This document shows, one piece after another, positions 40,067-48,967 of a stretch of 64,000 bases of DNA. Source of the DNA: JBGASG01 sp046328035. Lineage in GTDB: Bacteria; Cyanobacteriota; Vampirovibrionia; Obscuribacterales; Obscuribacteraceae. The notes below the pieces were generated by a model. It did no database searches. It saw nothing but the letters and a program-made list of their open reading frames with translations, and was not told where the DNA came from. Positions within the stretch are counted from its first letter, which is position 1. Each line of letters begins with the position of its first letter. The stretch spans positions 289,531 to 353,530 of the forward strand of contig JAXLXI010000006.1 in NCBI GenBank assembly GCA_046328035.1, read 5' to 3'. A program made the translations under genes and the position numbers.

Positions 40067-41170
40067 ATGCGTAAGAAAGTCGCAGTTTTGCCGGGAGACG
40101 GCATCGGTCCGGAAGTGATGAATCAAGCCGTGCGCGTACTTCACATGGTCGGTGAGGCGTTCGGTCATAGCTTTGAAACTCGCTACGGATATGTGGGCGG
40201 CGAAGCCTACGACCGCTACGGCGAGCATCTTCCTGACGAAACGGTAGAACTCTGCCATAACAGCGATGCCATTTTGTTTGGCTCCGTCGGCGGACCGGTT
40301 TCGGAACAGCACAAAGAAAAATGGAAAGGCTGCGAAGCCAATTCGATTCTCGCGTTGCGCAAAATGTTTGGTTTCTACGCCAACTTGCGCCCGATCAAAG
40401 TGCATCCCAAGCTGCGCAACATGTGTCCGCTGCGCGAGGAGATCACCGGTAAGGGAATCGACATCCTCTTCATAAGAGAATTGCTCGGCGATGCCTATTT
40501 CGGCGAGAAGAAGTCAGGCAAAGAGAACGGCGTGCGCTACGCATCCGACCTCTCGCGCTACGACGAAAATCAGATCAAGGCGGTCGCGCACACGGCGTTC
40601 CGTGCCGCGCTGGATCGCAATCGGTTGGTCACATCCGTTGACAAAGCCAACGTGCTCGAGGCTTCGCGCTTGTGGCGCACCGTGGTGCGCGAAGTGGCTG
40701 AGGAATATCCGACCGTTCATCTGGAAGAGATCCTGGTCGACAACTGCGCAATGCAGTTGATGCGCGATCCGTCGCAATTCGATGTGGTGGTCATGCCTAA
40801 CATGTTCGGCGACATCCTCACCGATGAAGCCGCGGTATTGGTTGGCTCGCTGGGCTTGTTGGCATCCGCCAGCTTGAACATCGATAACTTCGGATTGTTC
40901 GAGCCGCCAGGCGGTTCCGCTCAGGATATCGCAGGTCGGGGCGTTGCCAACCCGATCGGTCAGATCCTTTCGGTGGCATTGATGCTGCGCCACTCATTCA
41001 ATATGCAAGAAGAGGCAGCAGCAATCGAAAACGCCGTCTACCAGACGTTGAACGCCGGTTATCGCACTAACGACATCTATCGTCACGGTGACAAACTGGT
41101 CAACACCGAGAAGATGGCCGAGAAGGTTCTCTCGTACCTGACGGTTCCGGTCTATTCCTGGACCCGCTAA
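40067..41170 (+). CDS. leuB: 3-isopropylmalate dehydrogenase
   Basis: NAD-dependent oxidative decarboxylation of 3-isopropylmalate, the last cluster-specific leucine step. 367 residues. VAVLPGDGIGPEVMNQAVRVL near 4, LRKMFGFYANLRPIK, FIRELLGDAYFGEKK, the Mg-binding DILTDEAAVLVGSLGLLASASL and the NAD loop FEPPGGSAQDIAGRGVANPIGQI are all present. AAAGGAAAAG precedes the ATG. Last gene of the cluster; a hairpin terminator follows 35 bases after its stop. Confidence 0.96.
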   Translation: MRKKVAVLPGDGIGPEVMNQAVRVLHMVGEAFGHSFETRYGYVGGEAYDRYGEHLPDETVELCHNSDAILFGSVGGPVSEQHKEKWKGCEANSILALRKMFGFYANLRPIKVHPKLRNMCPLREEITGKGIDILFIRELLGDAYFGEKKSGKENGVRYASDLSRYDENQIKAVAHTAFRAALDRNRLVTSVDKANVLEASRLWRTVVREVAEEYPTVHLEEILVDNCAMQLMRDPSQFDVVVMPNMFGDILTDEAAVLVGSLGLLASASLNIDNFGLFEPPGGSAQDIAGRGVANPIGQILSVALMLRHSFNMQEEAAAIENAVYQTLNAGYRTNDIYRHGDKLVNTEKMAEKVLSYLTVPVYSWTR

Positions 41171-41205
41171 GGCGCTAGAAATCGCGCTAGAAATCAAATC
41201 GTCAG

Positions 41206-41242
41206 AACGACCCACTGCCGAAACAGTGGGTCGTTTCGCTAT
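41206..41242 (+). terminator. Hairpin terminator after leuB
   Basis: 12-bp perfect stem AACGACCCACTG/CAGTGGGTCGTT, loop CCGAAA, then TTCGCTATT. The T-run is weak but position and stem are right. Confidence 0.75.
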
Positions 41243-41277
41243 TGCCTGCAGTTTCCGGCACCCCCGGTCAGTCCTGG

Positions 41278-42225
41278 TCAGTGATAAATGCGCAGGACGG
41301 TTTTGCGAATGATGGCGCCTGCATTATTGCAAGCAAGCATTTCCTCTTCCTCTGGATCGATGTAGAAGTTGGATCTCCGCTGGCGCTCCTCGCCATCCGC
41401 ACTTGCCACCGGTGATGGTGCTGTTGACGTGGTTGGGGGCAACGGCTCATCCTGGTCGGGCGCGAAGTCGAGATCCCCTTCGTTGAGGGCTTGCTGTTCC
41501 AGGGCTTGTTGTTGCTTGGCTTGTTGTTCGATGGTCTGTTCCGTGGTGACGCGCATTGCTACGTAGTGGGCTATTTCCTCGTCGTTCCAGCAATCCTCCG
41601 GATCCTCGTCGAGATCATCATAGTCTTCGGATCTATCCATTCCCGCCTCATCATCATAGTCTTCGTACTGGCCGTCTCCCGGGATGTAGTTGTAGTCGAG
41701 ATCCTTGCCGTACAACTTCACAGCTTGATGGGCTGGAATACCAATCAGCTTGCCGCTGGTCATCTCAAGAAACGCTTTAGAACTGCCAGTTGCTCTGGCT
41801 GCTTCGATTTGCGTCTGGTTCCAGAGAGTCAGTCGGGACGTATTGATGCCGTGCAAAGCAATTTGTCCATGCACAGATTGGAAGAGACAGGAGTAGCCCA
41901 GGGCCAAAAAGTGGTGGCAGTCGGAGCCCTCTGGAGATCCGAAGTGCCGCCACAATTGGTGGCGGTATCCAACGACGAACGACTGGTGGATTTCGGCTTT
42001 CGCACAGGCGATCTCAAGCGCATCGGGCAGCAATGTGTCGTCCGGCGATCCTTTTATATAAAGACCGTATGCGAGACGAATGATCTGTTTTTTCTGTTCG
42101 AGTCTTTTGCACACGCGCGAGATCTGCGCCGGTGTTCCTAATCGTTGCAACTCGACAGAACCAAATATCTTTTCCCGATCGAGAAGAGCAATGTACTCGT
42201 GAATCTCTTTATAGGCGGTTGACAT
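41278..42225 (-). CDS. AbiEi-antitoxin-like winged-helix protein
   Basis: 315 residues. Residues 1-60 (ALLDREKIFGSVELQRLG, then RVCKRLEQKKQIIRLAYGLYIKG) resemble the winged helix of AbiEi-type antitoxins/DUF6088 proteins. The following 100 residues (ALEIACAKAEIHQSFVVGYRHQLWR, INTSRLTLWN) continue that likeness. The C-terminal half is low-complexity: acidic DYDDEAGMDRSEDYDDLDEDPEDCW, then Gln-rich QQAKQQQALEQQAL. Typical AbiEi is followed by the nucleotidyltransferase toxin AbiEii; none is seen here. CGGAGG lies before ATG 42225. Inference: a stand-alone regulator. Confidence 0.55.
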   Translation of the reverse strand: MSTAYKEIHEYIALLDREKIFGSVELQRLGTPAQISRVCKRLEQKKQIIRLAYGLYIKGSPDDTLLPDALEIACAKAEIHQSFVVGYRHQLWRHFGSPEGSDCHHFLALGYSCLFQSVHGQIALHGINTSRLTLWNQTQIEAARATGSSKAFLEMTSGKLIGIPAHQAVKLYGKDLDYNYIPGDGQYEDYDDEAGMDRSEDYDDLDEDPEDCWNDEEIAHYVAMRVTTEQTIEQQAKQQQALEQQALNEGDLDFAPDQDEPLPPTTSTAPSPVASADGEERQRRSNFYIDPEEEEMLACNNAGAIIRKTVLRIYH

Positions 42226-42342
42226 AGTCGGACCTCCGTTCTGGGTGCGAGTGGGGTTCTATTTGATAAACGTCGGAGACCGCGATTTAGTTCAATGCAA
42301 ATTGACGAATTAATCCAACTCATCGCGATGCGAAGCCAAGAG

Positions 42343-42372
42343 AAAATGGCGGTGCTTTTGCACCGCCATTTT
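42343..42372 (-). terminator. Hairpin terminator below the YD-like gene
   Basis: AAAATGGCGGTGC, loop TTTT, GCACCGCCATTTT: a perfect 13-bp stem with T-runs readable on both strands. On the minus strand it follows the gene ending at 42556. Confidence 0.8.
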
Positions 42373-42396
42373 TTCCATACCATCGCCAGGACTTTG

Positions 42397-42546
42397 GAGC
42401 TCAACCGATATCGTTTTAAGTTTCGGTTTGAGTTTCGGGCTCAAACGATATCGCTTTAGTTTCGGCTTGAGTTTCGGGCTCAAACGATATCGCTTTAGTT
42501 TGGGCTTGGGCTTCGAGCTCAATCGATATCGCTTTAGTTTTGGTGC
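42397..42546. repeat. Cluster of four GATATC palindromes
   Basis: Copies centred near 42409, 42449, 42488 and 42528. Each is flanked by GGTTTGAGTTTCGGGCTCAA-like spacers, so the whole is a tandem array with a period of about 40 bases. It lies between two minus-strand genes. Confidence 0.9.
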
Positions 42547-42555
42547 TTGGGATCC

Positions 42556-43845
42556 TCAGGCGGGCGATTGATTGAGTCCGCTTTTGACATCTTCGGCGGA
42601 CCAGCCTCTCGGCATACTGCGATCCAGGTGCGGTCCATATGTGCCCTGGTTGGGTGGATGTCCGATGGGAGCGGCGTAGGCTTTTACGTCTTTGACGGAC
42701 TTCCAGAAATCACGCCAGGCATTGTATTGATCTCGTTTGTTGGCGAACTCTTTGGTTGCCTCCGCCGCTGGTGGCTCACCGTGTGTGATGCTTTTGATCA
42801 GCGCGGTCGGTCCGTGAGTCTGCAGGCGACCTTTGGCGTCGGTTGCATACTCGATTGCCGTCGATTCTTTAACGCTGCCATCGGGATTAGTGACCACGAT
42901 TTTGGTTGGCAGGTACGGTTGACGTTGGAAGTAATCCACGTCGATCGTCTTAACCAATTTGCCTTCGGCGTCCAGATGTTTTTCGGTGACGTGCCCTTTG
43001 CCGCCTGCGTTGACTGATTTAACAACATCGACCTGACGCTTGAGTTCACCGTTTTCGAAGATTTTGCGCGACGTTCCACCCTCGATGCAGGTTGTTTCTA
43101 TGCGCGCTACTTCGTTTTCGTTTTCGTCGAAACGTTGTGAGACTTCGGCGCCTACTTGCTTGCCGGCTTTGTCGAAGGTGGCGGTTGTCCGACCAGTCTG
43201 CATGTGATTGCCATCGAACGATGTGGATGTGACGGTGACGCTGCCGTCTTCTTTGAAGTCTCGTAATGTCTCGGTCAGTTTGCCGGTGTTGGGATCCTTT
43301 TCGGAAGAGAAGTATTCTCTGCCTTGATCGTCAAACTGCATTTCTTTTTGACTGTCGAAGCTGCGCTCCGCATGTGATACCAGCTTGCCGTCTTTGAACT
43401 GGTCGCGTACCTGATTGAGGAACAATACGCTGCCTTCTTCGTTGTACTGGATGTTCACCGAAACGCGTGTTCCTTCGGCGTCGTTGTAGCGCACCGATTC
43501 GGTGCCGGTAACTTTTCCGTCTTTGTCTTTTGTTTCAGATGACGTCATCCGCCCTTTGGCGTCGTATTGGAAATTGGTGCCACCACCGCCTTCGTATTTC
43601 AGGGCGGTGATTCTGCCGCTCTTATCTTTTTCGACCGTAACGCCATCCGGCGGAACGCAAGGACCGGGCACGCCGGCCAGCGGTTCCGGTGCTTTGTCGG
43701 CGCCTGCCGCCGCCGGCGGTCTGGGCGCGAACGCTCCATCTGCAGCTAGCGCCTCAGATGAGTCTTTATTGGATGGAGGAATCGGGTCTTCGCCGCATTC
43801 ATCCGGTTGATTGAATGGTGCCTGCTCTTTGACTATCTCTACCAT
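42556..43845 (-). CDS. YD/MORN-like repeat protein of unknown function
   Basis: 429 residues. From about residue 68 it carries successive short beta-hairpin repeats: VEKDKSGRITALKYEGGG, YDAKGRMTSSETKDKDGKV, YNEEGSVLFLNQVRDQFKDGK, FDDQGREYF, FDKAGKQVGAEVSQRFDENENEV. This spacing recalls YD (RHS-type) or MORN_2-type repeats. The N-terminus (1-60) is Pro/Ala-rich with no signal peptide. AGGAG lies ten bases before the ATG. Such repeats usually mediate surface or polysaccharide binding, but no toxin domain or partner is seen, so the function is unknown. Confidence 0.55.
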   Translation of the reverse strand: MVEIVKEQAPFNQPDECGEDPIPPSNKDSSEALAADGAFAPRPPAAAGADKAPEPLAGVPGPCVPPDGVTVEKDKSGRITALKYEGGGGTNFQYDAKGRMTSSETKDKDGKVTGTESVRYNDAEGTRVSVNIQYNEEGSVLFLNQVRDQFKDGKLVSHAERSFDSQKEMQFDDQGREYFSSEKDPNTGKLTETLRDFKEDGSVTVTSTSFDGNHMQTGRTTATFDKAGKQVGAEVSQRFDENENEVARIETTCIEGGTSRKIFENGELKRQVDVVKSVNAGGKGHVTEKHLDAEGKLVKTIDVDYFQRQPYLPTKIVVTNPDGSVKESTAIEYATDAKGRLQTHGPTALIKSITHGEPPAAEATKEFANKRDQYNAWRDFWKSVKDVKAYAAPIGHPPNQGTYGPHLDRSMPRGWSAEDVKSGLNQSPA

Positions 43846-44157
43846 GAGATTTGCTCCTGAATTTGCCAGAACTGGGGCTGCCTATACAGTACGGGTGCCG
43901 GACAGGCTGGTCACTGTGTAATTGCGTGGACACGAAAATTCCACATCCGGCACCGTTTGCGGTATCGCATGTGGTGCGAACAGGGCTCGGTCATGGTTCG
44001 GTCGCGGTGCTGTTCTGATTCGGTCGCGGTTCGGCGCCGGGACGGATGAATCCGGGAAGCGATTACGTATTATTGTGGAAATCGTCCTGAAGCGTGATGA
44101 GAGAGCCGTTCTGGGGAACGAATATAGCTGGCTGCTTTTTTCGCGAAGGTTCCCCAT
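43846..44157. other. Divergent intergenic region
   Basis: 312 bases between the YD-like gene and the FHA gene. It contains three copies of TTCGGTCGCGGT-like sequence near 43996-44035. I see no gene and no clear promoter. Confidence 0.4.
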
Positions 44158-45138
44158 ATGGCCAATTCCCCTCCTGACGGTCAGCCGCCAGCGAAACCGG
44201 GGCCCGAAGAGGGCGACACCTGGGATGCCGCTGCTGGGAATCCTGTGCTGGAGGGCGACCTGTTATTGAGCCAACCGGAGCCGACGCCCGTGAGTATTGA
44301 TTCGACCAAGCCCCAGACCTGGCTGATTCTGCGCAATCGGGACACCAATGCCGACATCGCGCCCAATCGCAGCGCAACCCTGGGCATCGGGCGGAATTTT
44401 GGCGCTGATGTGGCTTTCAGCGCCCCGGAGGGAGTCGCCCCCGCCACCGGGGTGTATCTGTATCTGCTCACCGACGAACGCGGAAACGTCCAGCTGAAGC
44501 TGGCCAGTGCCGACAAGAAGGCTGCCATCGAAAAGCCGGATGGGATCGTGCCGTTGGCTTACTTCAAGCGCGAAGATGAGGGCTGGGTCGATTTCGATCC
44601 CAAGACAGACAAGGTCGCGTTCGGGGGGCTGCAGTTTTTCGCGCTTCGCCAGGAAGAGAGGGTATGCGTCGAGCTGTCCGTGACGGTCGGGGAAGAAGGA
44701 CGCATGCTGGACATGCGTCAGGAGATCTTGATTGGTCGAGAGGAAGAAAACGGGCAGGGGCAGCTTTTGTCGGAAACTGTCAGCCGACGACACGCCAAGA
44801 TTGTTCAGACTCCCGAAGGGCTCTACATAGAGGATCGAGGCAGCATGAACGGTACGTTCATTGCACGCCCGGGCGAGCGGGAGCCGATTAAAGTCAAGAA
44901 TATCCCCGTGTTGCTGAAACCCAGTGACCGGGTGTGGTTCGGATCGGTCAAGGGCGCCGAAAGCGCCTATCTGGATGTCGTTCCGGTTCGGCATTCGAGC
45001 AGCGGGCGCCAGCGCCCGGATGTTTCGTCCACAGCAGCGGTGGCTCGCGTACGGGGACGGCGCGATACCCTCGAGGATGACGACATGGGTCATAATAAGG
45101 ACCGGATTCTCGACAAAGGGCGAGTCGACGCCCAGTAG
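44158..45138 (+). CDS. FHA domain protein
   Basis: 326 residues, cytoplasmic. A phosphothreonine-binding FHA domain occupies about residues 180-275: ILIGREEENGQGQ, then LLSETVSRRHAKIVQTPEGLYIEDRGSMNGTFI. It has the conserved GR, SRRHA and N-G-T motif. The N-terminal 170 residues form a divergent FHA-like or beta-rich region (RSATLGIGRNFGADVAFSAPEGVAP). Such proteins relay Ser/Thr kinase signals; a kinase is encoded at 53.5 kb. The prmA start lies only 10 bases beyond its stop, suggesting co-transcription. Confidence 0.82.
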   Translation: MANSPPDGQPPAKPGPEEGDTWDAAAGNPVLEGDLLLSQPEPTPVSIDSTKPQTWLILRNRDTNADIAPNRSATLGIGRNFGADVAFSAPEGVAPATGVYLYLLTDERGNVQLKLASADKKAAIEKPDGIVPLAYFKREDEGWVDFDPKTDKVAFGGLQFFALRQEERVCVELSVTVGEEGRMLDMRQEILIGREEENGQGQLLSETVSRRHAKIVQTPEGLYIEDRGSMNGTFIARPGEREPIKVKNIPVLLKPSDRVWFGSVKGAESAYLDVVPVRHSSSGRQRPDVSSTAAVARVRGRRDTLEDDDMGHNKDRILDKGRVDAQ

Positions 45139-45148
45139 GGCGGGCACT

Positions 45149-46084
45149 ATGCAGCAACAACAACGTCAAAAGCGCACCTGGGCAGTGGTCGAGGTGACCA
45201 TCCAGCCGCAGGAAGAGGATATGGCGGGGTGGCTGTTCATGCAGCTGGGCGCCACCGGCTGCGAGTTTCTTCCTGAAACCGGCTCCGGAACAGTCACATT
45301 GCGCGCCACGTTCGAAAGCGCGGGCTTCGATGCCTCGAAAGTGCAGAGCATCAACAGCGCTCTGGACGAATATGGATTAGCTAAATGTCTGGGTTCCATG
45401 CGCACCGCCGAGTTGGTCGAGGAGGACTGGCTGGCTAAGTGGAAGGAAGGCTTCCATCCGTTTGACGTCGGAACGCGGTTGATCGTCACGCCACCATGGG
45501 CGGTGAAGGATCTGTCCGCGGAAAGAAGGGGAACACGGCATCTGGTGATCATCGAACCAGGATTGGCATTCGGAACCGGGTTCCATGCCACCACGCGTTT
45601 TTGTCTTGAGTCGATTGAAAAATTCCTGCGAGGCGAGCGCATCCTGGATGTGGGAACCGGCAGCGGCATCCTGGCGATCGCGGCGGCGAAGCTTTTCCCC
45701 GACAAACAGATTACCGCCGTCGAGACCGACAGCATTGCGTGCGACGTGGCGCGCGAAAACTTCGCCATCAACCAGGTCGAATCGACCGTGCAACTTATTT
45801 GCGGCAGCACCGATGACATACCGCCTAACGGCGGCGCGGGCGGCGGCGGCGGCGAGCGTCCCCGATATTCGACGATCTTGTCCAACCTGACGGCGGAAGA
45901 CAACGCGTTTCTGATGCCTGACTATGGAGAGCATCTGCTTGCCGATGGCGGGGTGCTGATCATGGCGGGCATTTTGACGGAGAAGGTGGACCGTGTGTTG
46001 ACGGCTGCGGCGGCGCAGAAGCTGACTGTTGCCTATCAGGCGGAAGATGGTATGTGGACCGGACTGGTAGTGACGAAGTCGTGA
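45149..46084 (+). CDS. prmA: Ribosomal protein L11 methyltransferase
   Basis: SAM-dependent trimethylation of ribosomal protein L11. 311 residues. The N-terminal substrate domain is about 1-110. The signature EPGLAFGTGFHATTRFCLE near 131 is PrmA-specific (usually GLAFGTGTHPTT). The SAM motif I ILDVGTGSGILAIAAAKLFP is near 165, and SNLTAEDNAFLMPDYGEHLLADGG replaces the NILA motif. A GGAGGGGGGE insertion lies just before it. ATG 45149 gives the normal length; upstream in-frame sequence lies within the FHA gene. Confidence 0.88.
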   Translation: MQQQQRQKRTWAVVEVTIQPQEEDMAGWLFMQLGATGCEFLPETGSGTVTLRATFESAGFDASKVQSINSALDEYGLAKCLGSMRTAELVEEDWLAKWKEGFHPFDVGTRLIVTPPWAVKDLSAERRGTRHLVIIEPGLAFGTGFHATTRFCLESIEKFLRGERILDVGTGSGILAIAAAKLFPDKQITAVETDSIACDVARENFAINQVESTVQLICGSTDDIPPNGGAGGGGGERPRYSTILSNLTAEDNAFLMPDYGEHLLADGGVLIMAGILTEKVDRVLTAAAAQKLTVAYQAEDGMWTGLVVTKS

Positions 46085-46346
46085 CTGGTAGTGACGACGT
46101 AGATGATTTTGCGCGGTTTGCGTATTTACACCATGAATTGCGCATTTCATTTCACGAAATTGCCACGATTGAAATGTTTGATTAGAAGTACTGCATGTTC
46201 CCTGATAAACGCGGTCCGCTCGGATCGCGGAGACTGACTTTACTAATTCCACGGATTGGTTTCGCTGCCCTTTCCATCGGGATCTAGTTTGGGCTGCAGA
46301 TTTTCCGTTCCGTTTAACTCCGTCATTCGCCCGGAGGCGCTTTGCT

Positions 46347-47582
46347 ATGGCCGGACTTAGTTCAGACGATCAACCTGTTGCGCGCACCAGCGACCTGCCA
46401 GTGTCTCGCATGCCACTAAAACCCGAGTTGCCCGTTCCTTCAATGGTGCTCGGTCCCAATCTAGGAAGGCCGGATTTGATCTCTAAGATCACCTCGCCTG
46501 AGCTGTACGGGTTGAGTGTCAATCTCGGCACGCTCGGTTTTCCTCCCGAGCACAGATTTCCCTTCGCCGACAAAAGCAAGCCGACTCCGCCTCCCGGAAC
46601 CCTGACCATTCCCGCGACCGATATCTACCGCGTACCGATTGTTCCGTTCAAGAAACAGGACGGAACTTCGGTAACCCGGCCGCCCGGTCTCGACACCGCG
46701 CCGCCCCGGCCGGATGTGGTGCAGCCGCGCCGCGATGTTCTGCCTCCGGTGCAGGTGAACTCGTCGGCTTTCCCTGCCGATTACTCGCGTGAATTGCGAT
46801 TGCGCCACACGGTCGGACATGGCGGCACCGATGCGGTGATTCACATACCTAAGGGCTTCGATCCAAGCAAGCCGATCAACGTCGTCATCTACAATCATGG
46901 ACATCGTGCCACCGTCGGTAATGCCTACCGCGACAATAACTTTGGTGCGGAGATGGCCAATGCACCGCCCAACACAATTTTGATCGTTCCGGAATGGCAA
47001 ACGAATCCGGGCTCCAACAGCGGCGCGCAAGGCCGGTTTGCCAACAATGGTTTCTTCGACGGCATGGTGCAAGAGATCTTCGACAAAACCCCGGGTCTTC
47101 AAGGTAAGCGTCTTTCCGACATCGCCAGCGTCGGCATCATCTCCCACTCTGCCGGCTACAATCCCACCGAATCAATTCTCTACAGAAACACGCTCGGCGC
47201 CAAGGTGAACAGCATCACCATGCTCGACTCGACATACAATCCGACCGGGCTGGATCCCTGGATTAAAGCCAACATCCGCGACCTGGCATCCGGGACCAAG
47301 CGTTTCGTCAACATCTACCAGGACACGACGGCCAACAGCCAGGCTCAAGAACAGCGTGTCAGACAATGGTTGTCGCAAGCAGGATTGCCCGCGTCAGCCA
47401 TGGGCAGTGACCGCGATGTCCGCACCGTCCTCTCCGCCGATCAACTCGCATCACGGGGGATCATATTCAAAGCCAGCAACGCGACTATTGGCGGACTGGG
47501 TCCGCACGGCAGTTTACCGAAGCTCTACTTCGGACGAGTGGAACAAGCCGCCGCCATCCGGGCGCGTCGCGGCGGTCGCTAA
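46347..47582 (+). CDS. Alpha/beta-hydrolase-like protein of unknown function
   Basis: 411 residues. The first 150 are Pro-rich and without signal peptide. From about 165, INVVIYNHGHRATVG resembles the HG oxyanion strand. GIISHSAGYNPTE near 273 resembles a nucleophile elbow, in the form S-H-S-A-G rather than G-x-S-x-G. TMLDSTYNPTGLDPW and GGLGPHGSLPKLYF could supply the acid and the His. The likeness to a hydrolase fold is moderate and activity is not certain. The gene stands alone, 262 bases after prmA; that gap holds nothing recognised. Confidence 0.5.
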   Translation: MAGLSSDDQPVARTSDLPVSRMPLKPELPVPSMVLGPNLGRPDLISKITSPELYGLSVNLGTLGFPPEHRFPFADKSKPTPPPGTLTIPATDIYRVPIVPFKKQDGTSVTRPPGLDTAPPRPDVVQPRRDVLPPVQVNSSAFPADYSRELRLRHTVGHGGTDAVIHIPKGFDPSKPINVVIYNHGHRATVGNAYRDNNFGAEMANAPPNTILIVPEWQTNPGSNSGAQGRFANNGFFDGMVQEIFDKTPGLQGKRLSDIASVGIISHSAGYNPTESILYRNTLGAKVNSITMLDSTYNPTGLDPWIKANIRDLASGTKRFVNIYQDTTANSQAQEQRVRQWLSQAGLPASAMGSDRDVRTVLSADQLASRGIIFKASNATIGGLGPHGSLPKLYFGRVEQAAAIRARRGGR

Positions 47583-47604
47583 CCACTTTGGCTAGCGACG
47601 TCGG

Positions 47605-48312
47605 CTAGCGTTTCTCGCGGCTTCTGATTGCGGCGAGCTCGTGCACGCAAGACATCTCTGCCATGCACTGATCAATCTCTTCATTGGTCTGATCGATGAT
47701 CTCGCACACGATCGGATAATCCATCGATGAATTGGCGTGATATGAAACATCCACAATCGTACTGATACCAGTGCTTAGCAAGCGAATCGTACAATCAACT
47801 GTCCGTGGATACAGTCTCCACGGCTTCGTGCCCAGAGGCACCCGGATGTATTGCAGTCTGAAACGCGAACACTTATCGGGCTCGCTAACACTCTTCAGTT
47901 CCCAGAAGGACAGCCGCGTGTCCGGTGTTTTCACCGTGTGCGCACGTAATCGATCCACGAGTCGCTCAAATGCCTCACCGGCGAATACCGGATACGTCTT
48001 CTCGAATGAATAATTGAGGTAGCGATTGAGTTTCAGGTCAGGGCGCCGCAGCGGTCCGCGTTTCTGCCTAGCCATATTGAACAACGACAGGCAGAACCAA
48101 CAAATCAGAATCGGCACCGCGACCTCTACTGCCTGCATCAACCGCGGATGATGGTGCCCGAAATAGCTTTTTTGCAGCACGAAGAGCAAAAACATAGCTA
48201 CCGCAAACATCTGAACGCAGAGCACACTAAGAGTCGCCAAGGGAAGAAACCCGGAGTCGCCTGCCGCTTGAGGGCGCTGTAGTTTTCGTAGCTGTCTCGA
48301 AACTTTGATCAT
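47605..48312 (-). CDS. Membrane protein of unknown function
   Basis: 235 residues with two hydrophobic helices (about 26-46 and 62-82) near the N-terminus and a 150-residue soluble C-terminal domain (YLNYSFEKTYPVFAGEAFERLVDRLRAH). No family is recognised. It is convergent with the hydrolase-like gene (22 bases between stops) and divergent from a second small membrane protein gene, with a palindromic repeat between. Confidence 0.6.
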   Translation of the reverse strand: MIKVSRQLRKLQRPQAAGDSGFLPLATLSVLCVQMFAVAMFLLFVLQKSYFGHHHPRLMQAVEVAVPILICWFCLSLFNMARQKRGPLRRPDLKLNRYLNYSFEKTYPVFAGEAFERLVDRLRAHTVKTPDTRLSFWELKSVSEPDKCSRFRLQYIRVPLGTKPWRLYPRTVDCTIRLLSTGISTIVDVSYHANSSMDYPIVCEIIDQTNEEIDQCMAEMSCVHELAAIRSREKR

Positions 48313-48427
48313 GCGCCCACCTTCTCAAGGTAACTGGACCATTCTGGCACTCGGCATACCGCCGGTCTTGACAAGCGCCATTTTTCTTAATATATGGCGC
48401 TCCCAGCCGCCGCTCTCGTCCTTCCTC

Positions 48428-48454
48428 GAAGCTAAAGCGATATCGCTTCAGTTC
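48428..48454. repeat. GATATC palindrome, single copy
   Basis: GAAGCTAAAGCGATATCGCT followed by TCAGTTC, in the divergent region between two membrane-protein genes, 55 bases ahead of an ATG. Confidence 0.88.
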
Positions 48455-48508
48455 AGGAGGGCAAGTAAAGGGGGACATAATAGATGGCGTTGGCGAGGAG
48501 AGTTTTCA

Positions 48509-48934
48509 ATGGCGGAAGGACTTCGTCTCTCGAGAAAGGGAAATCCTATCTACTGTATTCGAAAGTTTGGCGTGATCGTGGATGATCAAAAGGTTGGTGC
48601 CATCGCAAATGGTGCCGAAGAAGTTTTCCAGTTGACGCCGGGCAGCCATAGTGTGCGGATCAAAGTCAGTTGGTGCAAGAGCAAGACTGTGCCGATTATG
48701 GTGAGACCGGGCGAGACAGTGAATTTGGAGTGTGGCGTTCCGCTGGGAGCCACTTACTTTATTTCGATGGTGGTCTGCGCGCTGTTGATTGTTTTCTCGA
48801 AGGAGATGGGAGCAGCCGGATTGGTCGCGTGCCTGCTTGCCTTCGGAGTAGCTGTGTACTGGCTGATTCAAACCTTCACGGAAGATAAGTTTGTTTATCT
48901 GAAGGATCACAACGCGATAGTCAAAGATAGCTAA
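48509..48934 (+). CDS. Small membrane protein with N-terminal beta-rich domain
   Basis: 141 residues. Residues 1-75 look like a small beta domain (KFGVIVDDQKVGAIANGAEEVFQLTPGSHSVRIKVSWCKSK), of the kind seen in PEGA-type proteins, followed by two transmembrane helices (about 85-103 and 107-124). GAGGAG lies ten bases before ATG 48509. An upstream extension to 48305 would read through the palindromic repeat and is rejected. Function unknown. Confidence 0.6.
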   Translation: MAEGLRLSRKGNPIYCIRKFGVIVDDQKVGAIANGAEEVFQLTPGSHSVRIKVSWCKSKTVPIMVRPGETVNLECGVPLGATYFISMVVCALLIVFSKEMGAAGLVACLLAFGVAVYWLIQTFTEDKFVYLKDHNAIVKDS

Positions 48935-48967
48935 GATCCGAAACGGCGGGCGCTCGGGTTGCGTTCG

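Noticed and set aside
42397..42546. CRISPR array or coding repeat
   Set aside because: The spacer-like parts are themselves repeated and the same palindrome occurs across the window.
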